From the NCBI GenBank assembly GCA_964449165.1, contig CAYVAT010000010.1:1-64000 (forward strand): a stretch of 64,000 bases of DNA, read 5' to 3'. This DNA comes from CAYSCW01 sp964449165. Its GTDB lineage: Bacteria > Acidobacteriota > Aminicenantia > Aminicenantales > Aminicenantaceae. This document shows, one piece after another, positions 33,038 to 41,078 of the stretch; the first letter of the stretch is position 1, and the number at the start of each line of letters is the position of its first letter. A program made the position numbers and the translations under genes. A model generated the notes under the pieces. That model was not told the origin of the DNA, searched no databases, and saw nothing but the letters and a program-made list of their open reading frames with translations.

Positions 33038-34585
33038 TTATTTATCCTGTCGATAATCGACGATTTTAAGCTTGAGCTTGCCAATGATTTCTGAGACAGC
33101 CTGGGCCATTTCTTTGAAGATATCCTCATTCAGAAGGCTTCTGCCGAATTTGATGTGAGTGGCATCGGTATAATACTCACCGCTTTCCTCATCTACAGCT
33201 ATCCATTTTGAATCGAGCCCCACCCAGCGGCCCACATAAACCTCAGGCCACATATGATAGGCAAACAGGCCCTGGGCATACATAATCCCCACGGCTGCTC
33301 TTGCTGGAATTCCCACAGCCCGACAGAGAGCAACAGTGATAACTGTATGCTCAGAGCAATCCCCTTGCCTGTTTATTAAAATTTCTTTGGCTGTGGCAAA
33401 CCCCACATCATAATTGGGTGTCATCTCTCGTTTAACCCACTCGGCAATCATCTTGGCTGCCCGCCATGAATTTGTCTCTTCTCCGACGATTTGGTGGGCA
33501 GTCTCTACAATCTGAGGATCATCCGCCTGACAGAAAGAAGTTGGCTTCAGAAATTCCTTGAATTTCTCATCCTGAATGGGAAAAAAGACGGCCTCCTCCT
33601 CTCCGAAAAGCAAAGAGGACGTCTGAAGCAAAACAGAGTCATCTTTAATTTCTAAAATCTTTTGGCTTCCATCATCATAAGGAAAGTTCTTTATCCTGTC
33701 TGCTGGTATGCCACTCAATTGAAAAGTCACACTTTTAACCTTTTGTGGATTTTGGAAGATGACGTTGGATTTTATGATCGTGGAGAAAGCAATGTCGAAA
33801 TTTTCTTCTGAAATCTCTAAGGCTTTTTCTTTGGGCATCCGAATGGCAGTTGTTGTAGCAAAGCTTACCTGGCTCAGAGATTTCCATGTTCTTCCTTCCT
33901 CATCAACCCACTCCTCTGTCACTATCGGAATAACATAACTGACATCTGTTTTAACATGCCACAAATCCATTTTTTTACCCAGGATAAGAATATCCTCCTT
34001 CCCGATTACTTCAAAATGGCAATCAGCAAGCGAATAAGAAAGAGGATCCAAGAGCTTGAGATCATACTCGCTTCCTTCTTTCAGTCCTTCCTCCTCGATA
34101 ATCTTTTCCAGAGGTACTCCAAGATAAAATTCCTCCTGGTAGGTTAACTCTTTCACCGTTCTCTCTCCAATTTTGAATGTAATCATATTCGGCTTGATTT
34201 CAGCTTTGATGACCGTTTCATTATCAGACATCTTTGTCCTCATCACCAGCTCCAAAGGTCGGTACTGCTCATCGTAAAGAAATTCCTCAACTGTTTTTAT
34301 CTCCACGGGATTTCCTCCTAACCGTGAAACTCTCATCCAGGACTCATTGGAACTTTTCTTGAACGTTTTCCCCCCTTTTTTTGAGTGCATCTCCTGGTTG
34401 TGGCTGTAGCCGACTTTTATTCCGTTCATGTAGATTCCCATCCAAGACTCAGATATTCTCTTCTCAGACGGCTTCTGTTCATCCTCTCTATAAAAGTCCG
34501 CCTGGGTCAAATTAACTGAGAGAAAGGCAAACAGAACAGACCATAACACGAGGCTCATAAATATTCTTAACGGCCTGCGTTCCAT
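33038..34585 (-). CDS. Secreted transglutaminase-like protein
   Basis: A 515-residue protein with a signal segment (residues 10-30) after an AAGGAGG site. The C-terminal third is a transglutaminase-like/cysteine-peptidase domain. NRQGDCSEHTVITVALCRAVGIPARAA holds the catalytic Cys near residue 408, FAYHMWPEVYVG the His near 445 and WVGLDSKWIAVD the Asp. The N-terminal part contains ESWMGIYMNGIKVGYSH, a motif I have seen ahead of such domains in other bacterial proteins. Activity could be amide cleavage or crosslinking in the periplasm. It lies 133 bp after the Fis-HTH gene and is probably in the transcript started at 35598. Confidence 0.87.
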   Translation of the reverse strand: MERRPLRIFMSLVLWSVLFAFLSVNLTQADFYREDEQKPSEKRISESWMGIYMNGIKVGYSHNQEMHSKKGGKTFKKSSNESWMRVSRLGGNPVEIKTVEEFLYDEQYRPLELVMRTKMSDNETVIKAEIKPNMITFKIGERTVKELTYQEEFYLGVPLEKIIEEEGLKEGSEYDLKLLDPLSYSLADCHFEVIGKEDILILGKKMDLWHVKTDVSYVIPIVTEEWVDEEGRTWKSLSQVSFATTTAIRMPKEKALEISEENFDIAFSTIIKSNVIFQNPQKVKSVTFQLSGIPADRIKNFPYDDGSQKILEIKDDSVLLQTSSLLFGEEEAVFFPIQDEKFKEFLKPTSFCQADDPQIVETAHQIVGEETNSWRAAKMIAEWVKREMTPNYDVGFATAKEILINRQGDCSEHTVITVALCRAVGIPARAAVGIMYAQGLFAYHMWPEVYVGRWVGLDSKWIAVDEESGEYYTDATHIKFGRSLLNEDIFKEMAQAVSEIIGKLKLKIVDYRQDK

Positions 34586-34718
34586 CGAAGCCTCCTTAGT
34601 GAAGTCTCACATCTGTATATACGGAATGATACACACATCGTTATCTATTATAGAAAAATGAGGGGAAATTTAGAAAAGAATTCTTTGCTGCTTCGAACCT
34701 ATGACTGTAGCGGCTTGA

Positions 34719-35147
34719 TTAAAAAGCTCTATTCTGGATGCGGATGTTATACCTTTTTACTTTTTCATTAAGAGTTGTGTATTTCATACCCAAGAATTGT
34801 GCAGTCTTTCTCTGGTTACCGTTGAACTGAGAAAGAGCCCGGACGATGATCATTCGCTCCAAGCTGCTGATAAGCTCCTTAAATGGAACCCTTTTCTTAA
34901 TGCAAAAATATTCGATGAATAGCTTAATAATGTTCAGCCTGAATTTCTCTTCCCCCAGGGAAAAATCATCTCCTGATGAACGGCTATGAAAAATATCCTC
35001 GCCAGCTTTGCCTCTGTTTTCCTTTATGTCAAAAAACTCGACAATCTGTTCCTTTGTGACACTAAAGTCAGAGGATTTTTCTTCTGAGGAACCAGGTGAG
35101 GATGATTTTTGTTGTTCAAAGATTGTCCCTTCTGATGCCATCTCCAT
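34719..35147 (-). CDS. Fis-type HTH protein without receiver or ATPase domain
   Basis: About 142 residues from ATG 35147, which has an AAGGAAGG site; an in-frame start at 35207 lies inside the previous gene. The first 60 residues are Ser/Glu/Lys-rich and probably disordered. Residues ~95-142 contain LERMIIVRALSQFNGNQRKTAQFLGMKYTTLNEKVKRYNI, the factor-for-inversion helix-turn-helix that ends NtrC-type activators. It has no AAA+ domain, so it could bind the same sites as the nearby activator but not drive sigma-54 by itself. It is cotranscribed with the receiver-only gene. Confidence 0.78.
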   Translation of the reverse strand: MEMASEGTIFEQQKSSSPGSSEEKSSDFSVTKEQIVEFFDIKENRGKAGEDIFHSRSSGDDFSLGEEKFRLNIIKLFIEYFCIKKRVPFKELISSLERMIIVRALSQFNGNQRKTAQFLGMKYTTLNEKVKRYNIRIQNRAF

Positions 35148-35158
35148 TCCCTTCCTTT

Positions 35159-35551
35159 TCACAATATTTGATTTTTTTCTTTGTTTTTCTCCAGAGCCAG
35201 AAGACAATCAATGGAATGATTCAATGCCTTTAAATCCAGAGGTTTAACAAAGAAATGACCGATAGACAACTGTTGCAACAGCTGCAGATCAATCAAATCC
35301 GGATAGGCTGATATCAGGATGACTTCTCCTCTATATCCAGATTTTCTTAATTCGGCCACCATCTCCAATCCATTCTTTCCTGGCAATTTCACATCAGCAA
35401 TGACCAAATCAATCTTCAGTTTATGGAAACAGCTTAACGCCTCGTCGGCATCTTTTGCCAAAAACACCTTGTGATTCCTGCTGAGAATCAGGAAAAAAGT
35501 TTTCCTGATGGACTCGTCATCATCGACCACGATAATCTTTTTCTCTCTCAT
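35159..35551 (-). CDS. Receiver-only response regulator
   Basis: About 130 residues from ATG 35551. The receiver pattern is complete: acidic pocket VVDDDE, phospho-acceptor Asp in LVIADVKLPG, Ser in LISAYPD and Lys in FVKPLD. No output domain follows. A longer start at 35587 coincides with the predicted sigma-54 transcription start, so 35551 is better. With the following Fis-HTH protein it looks like an NtrC-type regulator split in two with the ATPase part missing. Confidence 0.85.
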   Translation of the reverse strand: MREKKIIVVDDDESIRKTFFLILSRNHKVFLAKDADEALSCFHKLKIDLVIADVKLPGKNGLEMVAELRKSGYRGEVILISAYPDLIDLQLLQQLSIGHFFVKPLDLKALNHSIDCLLALEKNKEKNQIL

Positions 35552-35597
35552 TTCTCTTCGATTCGATGCAAAATGGATCTTAAACATCCCTTAATTA

Positions 35598-35613
35598 GCA
35601 GATTTCATGCCAA
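35598..35613 (-). promoter_or_regulatory. Sigma-54 (-24/-12) promoter of the receiver/Fis genes
   Basis: On the minus strand, TTGGCATGAAATCTGC, with the -24 GG and -12 GC ten bases apart. Transcription would start near 35587, about 36 nt before ATG 35551. Confidence 0.82.
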
Positions 35614-35698
35614 TTTATGAAGGATCTGAATCTTAGGGGAAAAAAAGCAAGTTTTTTGGCTTAAAAGGGACTAGGCAAAGCAAAAAAATTTACATCTG

Positions 35699-35713
35699 GT
35701 AAAAAGGGTTTAC
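35699..35713. promoter_or_regulatory. Proposed activator-binding dyad
   Basis: GTAAAAAGGGTTTAC (GTAAA-N5-TTTAC), 85 bp upstream of the sigma-54 promoter at 35598-35613, just after the NtrC-type gene. TTTAC-N5-GTAAA overlaps it on the left (35689-35703), giving a double site. Confidence 0.65.
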
Positions 35714-35732
35714 AACCTCGGGATCAGGAATA

Positions 35733-37067
35733 TCAATACTCGATGTCGTAGTCTTTTATCTTCTTATCTAGGGTAGGTCGGGTGATTCGAAGAATCCGGC
35801 TGGCTCGCGTTTTATTTCCTTCTGTAGCCATCAGAACATGCTGGATGTAATCTCTCTCCATTTCCTTGAGAGAAACCAGCTCCTGAGGAAACATCTTCTT
35901 CTCTACGCTTTCCAGGGGCAAATTTTCTTCAAGAACCACATCTCCTTTGGCTAAAATCACCGCTCGAGTCAAAGCATTCTCCAACTCTCTGACATTTCCT
36001 TTCCAGGAAAAGTTGACCAGAAGTTTCATGACGTGAGGTGGAATTTTCCTGACGTTTTTGCGCAGATCGCGGTTGATCTTCTCCAGAAGATAAACCACTA
36101 GTTCAGGAATATCTCCCCTCCTGTCTCGGAGAGGAGGAAGATTTATTTCTACCACTTTCAGGCGGTAGTACAAGTCTTCCCGGAAACTGCCTTGGTCGAT
36201 CAAATGTCCCAGATCCTGATTTGTAGCGGCAATAATCCTGGCCTCTGTTTTTAGGACCTTTTCTCCTCCCACTTTCATGAAATCCCTGGTCTCTATCACT
36301 CTTAAAAGTTTAGACTGAAGATTAGAGGAAACATCTCCTATCTCATCTAAAAAGAGAGTCCCTTTACCCGCTATCTCAAACTTCCCCTTTGTCTCACAAA
36401 TAGCATCTGTGAAGGCCCCCTTAACATGGCCAAAAAGCTCGCTCTCCAGAAGAGTATCGGATATGGCTGAACAGTTGATAACGATGAAAGGCTCATGCTT
36501 ATAAGGGCTGTTGTAGTGGATAGCCTTAGCCACCAGTTCCTTTCCCGTTCCGCTCTCTCCCTGGATGAGGACATTAGTCCTGGTATCAGCCACTGACCCT
36601 ATCAGCTTGAACACCTTCCTCATCTGAGGGGAATGTCCGATGAGGTTATCGATGGTATATTCCCTCTGTCTTTCTTCCACAAGATAGCTGAGTTTTTCCT
36701 CCAGATGTTTCACCTCAAAGGCTTTTTCAATAGTCAGATCCAGTTCCACAAAATCAAGAGGCTTGACCATGTATTCAAAAGCTCCTGACTTTATGGCCTC
36801 AACGGTGGTTTTCATGTCATCATAAGCGGTCATGATGATGATCGAAGCATTCTCGGTTTTCTCTTTGATCTTTCGCAGGACCTCCAACCCATCTACATCA
36901 GGAAGACGGATATCCAGAATCACCAAATCCGGCAAGCACTCATCATATTTTTGAAGCCCTTCTTCTCCATCTTCAGCCAAGACCACCTCAAATCCCTCCT
37001 TGGAAAGATAGGAAGAGAGAGTTTTTCGGATCAAGGGATCATCATCTATGATTAAAATGGATTTCAT
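35733..37067 (-). CDS. NtrC-family sigma-54-dependent response regulator
   Basis: A 444-residue protein in three parts. The receiver (1-115) has IIDDDPLIRK, the Asp in LVILDIRLPDVDG and a Lys in MVKPLD. The AAA+ domain (~140-365) has Walker A GESGTGKELVAKAIH, GTLFLDEIGD (Walker B) and the sigma-54-contact loop as GAFTDA rather than the usual GAFTGA. The Fis HTH ends the chain (EGNKTRASRILRITRPTLDKKI). It is coupled to the kinase gene by an ATGA overlap. It is the obvious candidate to act at the sigma-54 promoters described here, including that of its own operon. Confidence 0.95.
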   Translation of the reverse strand: MKSILIIDDDPLIRKTLSSYLSKEGFEVVLAEDGEEGLQKYDECLPDLVILDIRLPDVDGLEVLRKIKEKTENASIIIMTAYDDMKTTVEAIKSGAFEYMVKPLDFVELDLTIEKAFEVKHLEEKLSYLVEERQREYTIDNLIGHSPQMRKVFKLIGSVADTRTNVLIQGESGTGKELVAKAIHYNSPYKHEPFIVINCSAISDTLLESELFGHVKGAFTDAICETKGKFEIAGKGTLFLDEIGDVSSNLQSKLLRVIETRDFMKVGGEKVLKTEARIIAATNQDLGHLIDQGSFREDLYYRLKVVEINLPPLRDRRGDIPELVVYLLEKINRDLRKNVRKIPPHVMKLLVNFSWKGNVRELENALTRAVILAKGDVVLEENLPLESVEKKMFPQELVSLKEMERDYIQHVLMATEGNKTRASRILRITRPTLDKKIKDYDIEY

Positions 37068-38527
37068 TCCTCCCCCCCACAGGGAATAAGGATCTCGAAA
37101 CAGGCTCCTTTCCCTTTTTTCTTCTTGACTCTGATAGATCCTTTGTGTTGTTCGACGATTTTTCTGGCGTTGGCCAAACCCAGCCCTATTCCGGACGACT
37201 TGGTCGTATAGAACGGCTCAAAAATAGTCTCCCAATCCTTCTCTGGAATGCCTCCCCCATTATCTGAGATTTCAATCCTTATTTTCTTTCCTTTGCTGTC
37301 GCCCTGATGAGAAAGAGATAGAACAATTTCCCCTCCATGATCCACGGCTTCATAAGCATTACGAAGTATGTTAAGAAAGACCTGTCTCAATTTGTCCGCA
37401 TCCACATAGACTTCTGGTAAATTCTCCTGGAAATCTCTTTCCAGACGCACGCCTTTCTGTTCTAAAGACTCAGAAATCATCTTCACAGACTCATCTATTA
37501 TCTGATCCACAGAAAAACGATCGCAATTTAGCGTGGATACTCTGGTGAAGTTGAGAAGCTCTTTGATAAAATTTTCAATCTGACCGATTCCTTCATGTGA
37601 TATCTCCAAGTGGTCCATCTCCAAGCCTTCCAATTTATCACTCTCCAGAACCTTTTGAATATTGAGTTTAACGGATGTTAGAGGATTTCTTATCTCATGG
37701 GCAATACCAGCAGCAATACGACCGATAGAGGCCAGCTTTTCTGCCTGGATCAGCTTTTTCTGAGCCTCCGCTTCTCTTTCTTTAGCTAGCTGGAGCTGGT
37801 GGCTCATCTGGTTGAAATTCTTGGCTAAATTTCCGATCTCATCCTGAGAATCAATTTCGATCTTATGAGAAAAATCTCCTCTGGCAATGTTTACTGTCCC
37901 TTCTGCTAGCTTCTTGACAGGGCGTGTGATACGTCTGGCGAGAACGGTGGCCCCTATTGCTCCCATGATGATTCCTCCAAAACCGATCAAAACAAGCATC
38001 AGCCGAGTCTTAACAATATCTTCTCGCACATCCTCCAGAGAGAGGCCTATTTTAATCGCACCCCATCTTCTCGGAGAACCCTTGGCATAGATGGGAGTTT
38101 CAATCTCCAAGATCCGCATCACTTGTTGGGTTCTGCGATCTTTAAATTGCTTAGTTACAAAGGAATAGCTCCCTGCCTGCTCATCTGCGGGGAGATTGCT
38201 AGTTTTATATATATCATGGTAATCCTTTATGAATTGATTAGCTGCATAGGAATTGTTGTTCCTGTCATAGATGACAACATACAAGAGCTTCTCGTCGATC
38301 TGCTCCTCGATGTTTTCCTCTATCCCCTCTTTATCCCACATGAGAAGAGGCTGCAGGTTCAATTGAGCGATGTTGCTGGCAATCAGCATCCCTTTTTCTT
38401 TCTGTTCCTCAAATATGGCTCCCACTTCTCTCTTTTCGATAAGGAAAAGAATCAGCCCCACAAGACAGATAAGTAGAACGATCACAGAAATCATGAATCT
38501 TGTGGGGAGTGACATTCTCACTTTCAT
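37064..38527 (-). CDS. Membrane sensor histidine kinase
   Basis: A 487-residue kinase. Two membrane helices (about 10-30 and 175-197) enclose a periplasmic sensor region of about 140 residues without a recognised domain. A HAMP domain (200-250), a short coiled coil, HisKA with IAHEIRNPLTSVKL (phospho-His near 278) and the ATPase domain with NILRNAYEAV, DNGGGIP and GIGLGLANARKIV follow. It is 9 bp after the substrate-binding-protein gene, and its stop overlaps the regulator start. The genetic order suggests the binding protein may present ligand to the sensor domain. Confidence 0.95.
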   Translation of the reverse strand: MKVRMSLPTRFMISVIVLLICLVGLILFLIEKREVGAIFEEQKEKGMLIASNIAQLNLQPLLMWDKEGIEENIEEQIDEKLLYVVIYDRNNNSYAANQFIKDYHDIYKTSNLPADEQAGSYSFVTKQFKDRRTQQVMRILEIETPIYAKGSPRRWGAIKIGLSLEDVREDIVKTRLMLVLIGFGGIIMGAIGATVLARRITRPVKKLAEGTVNIARGDFSHKIEIDSQDEIGNLAKNFNQMSHQLQLAKEREAEAQKKLIQAEKLASIGRIAAGIAHEIRNPLTSVKLNIQKVLESDKLEGLEMDHLEISHEGIGQIENFIKELLNFTRVSTLNCDRFSVDQIIDESVKMISESLEQKGVRLERDFQENLPEVYVDADKLRQVFLNILRNAYEAVDHGGEIVLSLSHQGDSKGKKIRIEISDNGGGIPEKDWETIFEPFYTTKSSGIGLGLANARKIVEQHKGSIRVKKKKGKGACFEILIPCGGEE

Positions 38528-38536
38528 CTTTTGCCT

Positions 38537-40129
38537 TTACTTATCCACCCATATGTCTTTTGTGTCCAGATAATAAAGACCTAAAGGAGGCACTTCCACT
38601 CCTTTGACATAAGGCTGCATGGCCACTCGATTCTGTCGAGAGAATAGAGGAACAGCGGGAACATCAAAGAAAAGAAGCTTTTCCATCTGATGGAAAAGTT
38701 TAATCCTTCTTGTCCAGCTCTTCTCTACTTCAGATTGCTTCAAAAGAGAGTCCAGCTCGGGATTCTCATAGCGGAAAAGGTTGAAGACTGATTTCGAGTA
38801 AAACAAAGGACGGATGATATCCTCAGCGTCCGGAAAATTCAACGATTTTTCCACCAGGACGATATAAGGCCTTTTATAATTTTTTATTTCCTCAGAAGAT
38901 CTATAATAGTCCAACCTTAATTTTAACCCTATGTTTTCAAGTTGTTTCTTGATCTCCCTATAGATCTTAATCTTTAACCGGGAGCTGGGAGACTCGAGCA
39001 AGAGAGTCAAAGTGGGAAAATCCTGGCCAGAATCCGATCCTGTTTTCTTCAGAAGTTCCTTGGCTTTTTGGGGATCGTAGGTTTTTTCATCATCCGAAGG
39101 GAAAAAACCAGGAAGTCTGGAAGGAATGTAGCCGTTGACTACCTGCTTTAAAATCTTTATATCATGGGCAGCCCGGACAATCTCCGCTTTATCCAAGCCG
39201 AAGTAAATCGCTCTTCTGACTTGCCTGCGGTCGAGAGGAGGTATATGACAACTCATTCCCAGATAAGCATACTGGAGTGAGCCGTTCTGGAAAATCTGAT
39301 ATTTAGAATCGATCAATTTTTCTGACAGCACTGGGATGGCATCGATCTCATTGTTAAGAAAATGATCTAAAGTAAAAAAAGGACAGAATTCTACAGCATC
39401 AAGGTAGGGTTTCCCGTTAAAATAATCATCGTTACGTTTGAGACGAACACCACATATTTCCAACTGTGGCGTTCTAAGCCAGTAGTCAAACTGGAAAGGG
39501 CCTGTTCCGCATGGCTTCCAAAAAAATCCCTTCCCTTTTTCTCTAGCCAGATCATGGGGAAGAATTTTACAGAAATGCATACTCAGAAGATAGAGGGCCG
39601 ATATAAACGGTCTTCTCCAGTGAATCTCAAAGGTGTGTTTATCCAAGACAACTAAACCCTTCACGCTCCTGGCTTTACCTTCTCGAAATTCTTCAGCCCC
39701 TACCACTCTGGGGAGAAAGAATTGAAAATAGGGAGATTTGGTCTCTTTATCCAGCAGCCGCTCCAAAGAAAATTTAACATCTTCTGCCGAAAGCTCTCTT
39801 CCATTATGAAACCTCACTCCCTTTCTCAAGTAGAAGGTGTATTTCTTCCCATCTGGAGAAATCTCCCAATATTCAGCCAAACAGGGAATGATGTTCAGAT
39901 TCTTGTCAAGCTTAACTAAGCCATCATATAGCTGTTCTGAAACAAAAATGTAGGAGTCCGGACTGGCTGGGTCAAGATCGGGATGGAACTTATCGATAAA
40001 GGACTTTAACCGAAATACTCCTCCATAACGTGGCTTATCGGCATTCAAGCCTTTTGCTGAGTCGGAAAAAATGAAGACAACAAAGATAAGACCGATCAGA
40101 AGAGTGATTGAGACGATCTTTTTCCACAT
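38537..40129 (-). CDS. ABC-type peptide/nickel substrate-binding protein (SBP family 5)
   Basis: A 530-residue periplasmic protein with signal peptide (about 1-28) after a GGGAGAG site. Family-5 motifs are visible: PDGKKYTFYLRKGVRFHNGRELSAEDVKFSLERL, VVLDKHTFEIHWRRP and, late, QMEKLLFFDVPAVPLFSRQN. No permease or ATPase genes are near; instead the histidine kinase and its regulator follow in the same operon. A role as ligand sensor rather than transport partner is therefore likely. It has a sigma-54 promoter and an activator dyad upstream, implying positive feedback. Confidence 0.92.
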   Translation of the reverse strand: MWKKIVSITLLIGLIFVVFIFSDSAKGLNADKPRYGGVFRLKSFIDKFHPDLDPASPDSYIFVSEQLYDGLVKLDKNLNIIPCLAEYWEISPDGKKYTFYLRKGVRFHNGRELSAEDVKFSLERLLDKETKSPYFQFFLPRVVGAEEFREGKARSVKGLVVLDKHTFEIHWRRPFISALYLLSMHFCKILPHDLAREKGKGFFWKPCGTGPFQFDYWLRTPQLEICGVRLKRNDDYFNGKPYLDAVEFCPFFTLDHFLNNEIDAIPVLSEKLIDSKYQIFQNGSLQYAYLGMSCHIPPLDRRQVRRAIYFGLDKAEIVRAAHDIKILKQVVNGYIPSRLPGFFPSDDEKTYDPQKAKELLKKTGSDSGQDFPTLTLLLESPSSRLKIKIYREIKKQLENIGLKLRLDYYRSSEEIKNYKRPYIVLVEKSLNFPDAEDIIRPLFYSKSVFNLFRYENPELDSLLKQSEVEKSWTRRIKLFHQMEKLLFFDVPAVPLFSRQNRVAMQPYVKGVEVPPLGLYYLDTKDIWVDK

Positions 40130-40183
40130 CTTCTCTCCCTTAAATAATAATGCATTGATACCTTCAAAACAACAGTTTCACTC

Positions 40184-40199
40184 GCAAATTTCATGCCAA
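40184..40199 (-). promoter_or_regulatory. Sigma-54 (-24/-12) promoter of the SBP-kinase-regulator operon
   Basis: On the minus strand, TTGGCATGAAATTTGC, a near-consensus match with GG and GC ten bases apart. The leader before the SBP gene is about 45 nt. Confidence 0.85.
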
Positions 40200-40271
40200 G
40201 CCTTGCTGTGCATCTAATCCTTTTAATATTAAGCAGCTGCGAGAGTCAATACTCTGATTATTTGTTGATAA

Positions 40272-40288
40272 TGTAAATTATTTTTACA
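40272..40288. promoter_or_regulatory. Proposed activator-binding dyad
   Basis: TGTAAATTATTTTTACA, a 17-bp inverted repeat (TGTAAA-N5-TTTACA) and the longest symmetrical member of the set. It is 72 bp upstream of the sigma-54 promoter at 40184-40199. Confidence 0.65.
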
Positions 40289-40451
40289 ATAAAAACGAAA
40301 TTTCTCCTTTTTTTTAAAAGACGAATTTGGAAAGAATCGTCCCTGGTTTTTAAAAAATAATAAGAACTGTCAGGATCTTGAAAGAGGATTAATCATTACA
40401 GCGTCGATTTCAAGGGGGCTGTCGCTTCTATCTAACAAAGGAAAAAGAAAA

Positions 40452-40973
40452 TCACCATTTGCCGTCCATCTGGAATTCGGCTGAATCCAGCCAAAAGCCC
40501 GAATGGGTCAGTGAATCATACTGAGCCTGAAGAAGATCGTAATGGAATTTCTCCTCCTCTGTGATCTTTTGAAAGATTTCCCGAGCCACAGGATCATCGA
40601 TGTCTTCTGCCGCTTTCCCGAAGAGATTAATAGCACTCTTCTCAAGTTCCATGCCTATCCTTAAAGCCTCGATCTCTCCTTTTCTTTCCTCTCCTTTGAC
40701 ACTAGTCTTGAGCCTTTCAATAAGATCGGACTTCCCCTCTATTTTTTCGTCCTGTATCTGCTTTTTCCAGTCTTTTCCCTTGAGAATCTGGCTGAACAAC
40801 CTGCTGAAGGTTTCCAGATGCTTAACTTCCTCATCAGCCAGTCTTCGGAACATCTTCTTCCCTAGTTCGTGCCGGGTAATTTCTTCTGCATGTTGAAAAA
40901 ATTTGCGACCGTTGATTTCCAGCTTGATAGCCTCCCTGATCACATCCTCAACCTGATGACTCATTTTTACCAT
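40452..40973 (-). CDS. Ferritin-like/rubrerythrin-family diiron protein
   Basis: A 173-residue four-helix protein with a GGAGG site. Metal-ligand patterns appear in pairs: KLEINGRKFF and DEEVKHLE in the first helix pair, then ELEKSAINLFGKAAE and TEEEKFHYDLL in the second. This is the Glu...ExxH twice-over pattern of ferritin-like/rubrerythrin proteins, here without the rubredoxin domain. A role in oxidative-stress or iron handling is expected from the family. It lies between the SBP operon and the sulfatase-TPR gene, all on the minus strand. Confidence 0.88.
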   Translation of the reverse strand: MVKMSHQVEDVIREAIKLEINGRKFFQHAEEITRHELGKKMFRRLADEEVKHLETFSRLFSQILKGKDWKKQIQDEKIEGKSDLIERLKTSVKGEERKGEIEALRIGMELEKSAINLFGKAAEDIDDPVAREIFQKITEEEKFHYDLLQAQYDSLTHSGFWLDSAEFQMDGKW

Positions 40974-41078
40974 GATGACCTCCTTATATTCTGGCTATGC
41001 CCAAAATTACTGGATATTTGACATATAAATGAATGCTGAACCGAAAATAGAAGTGATAGAATAGGCCTATGATCTTGT

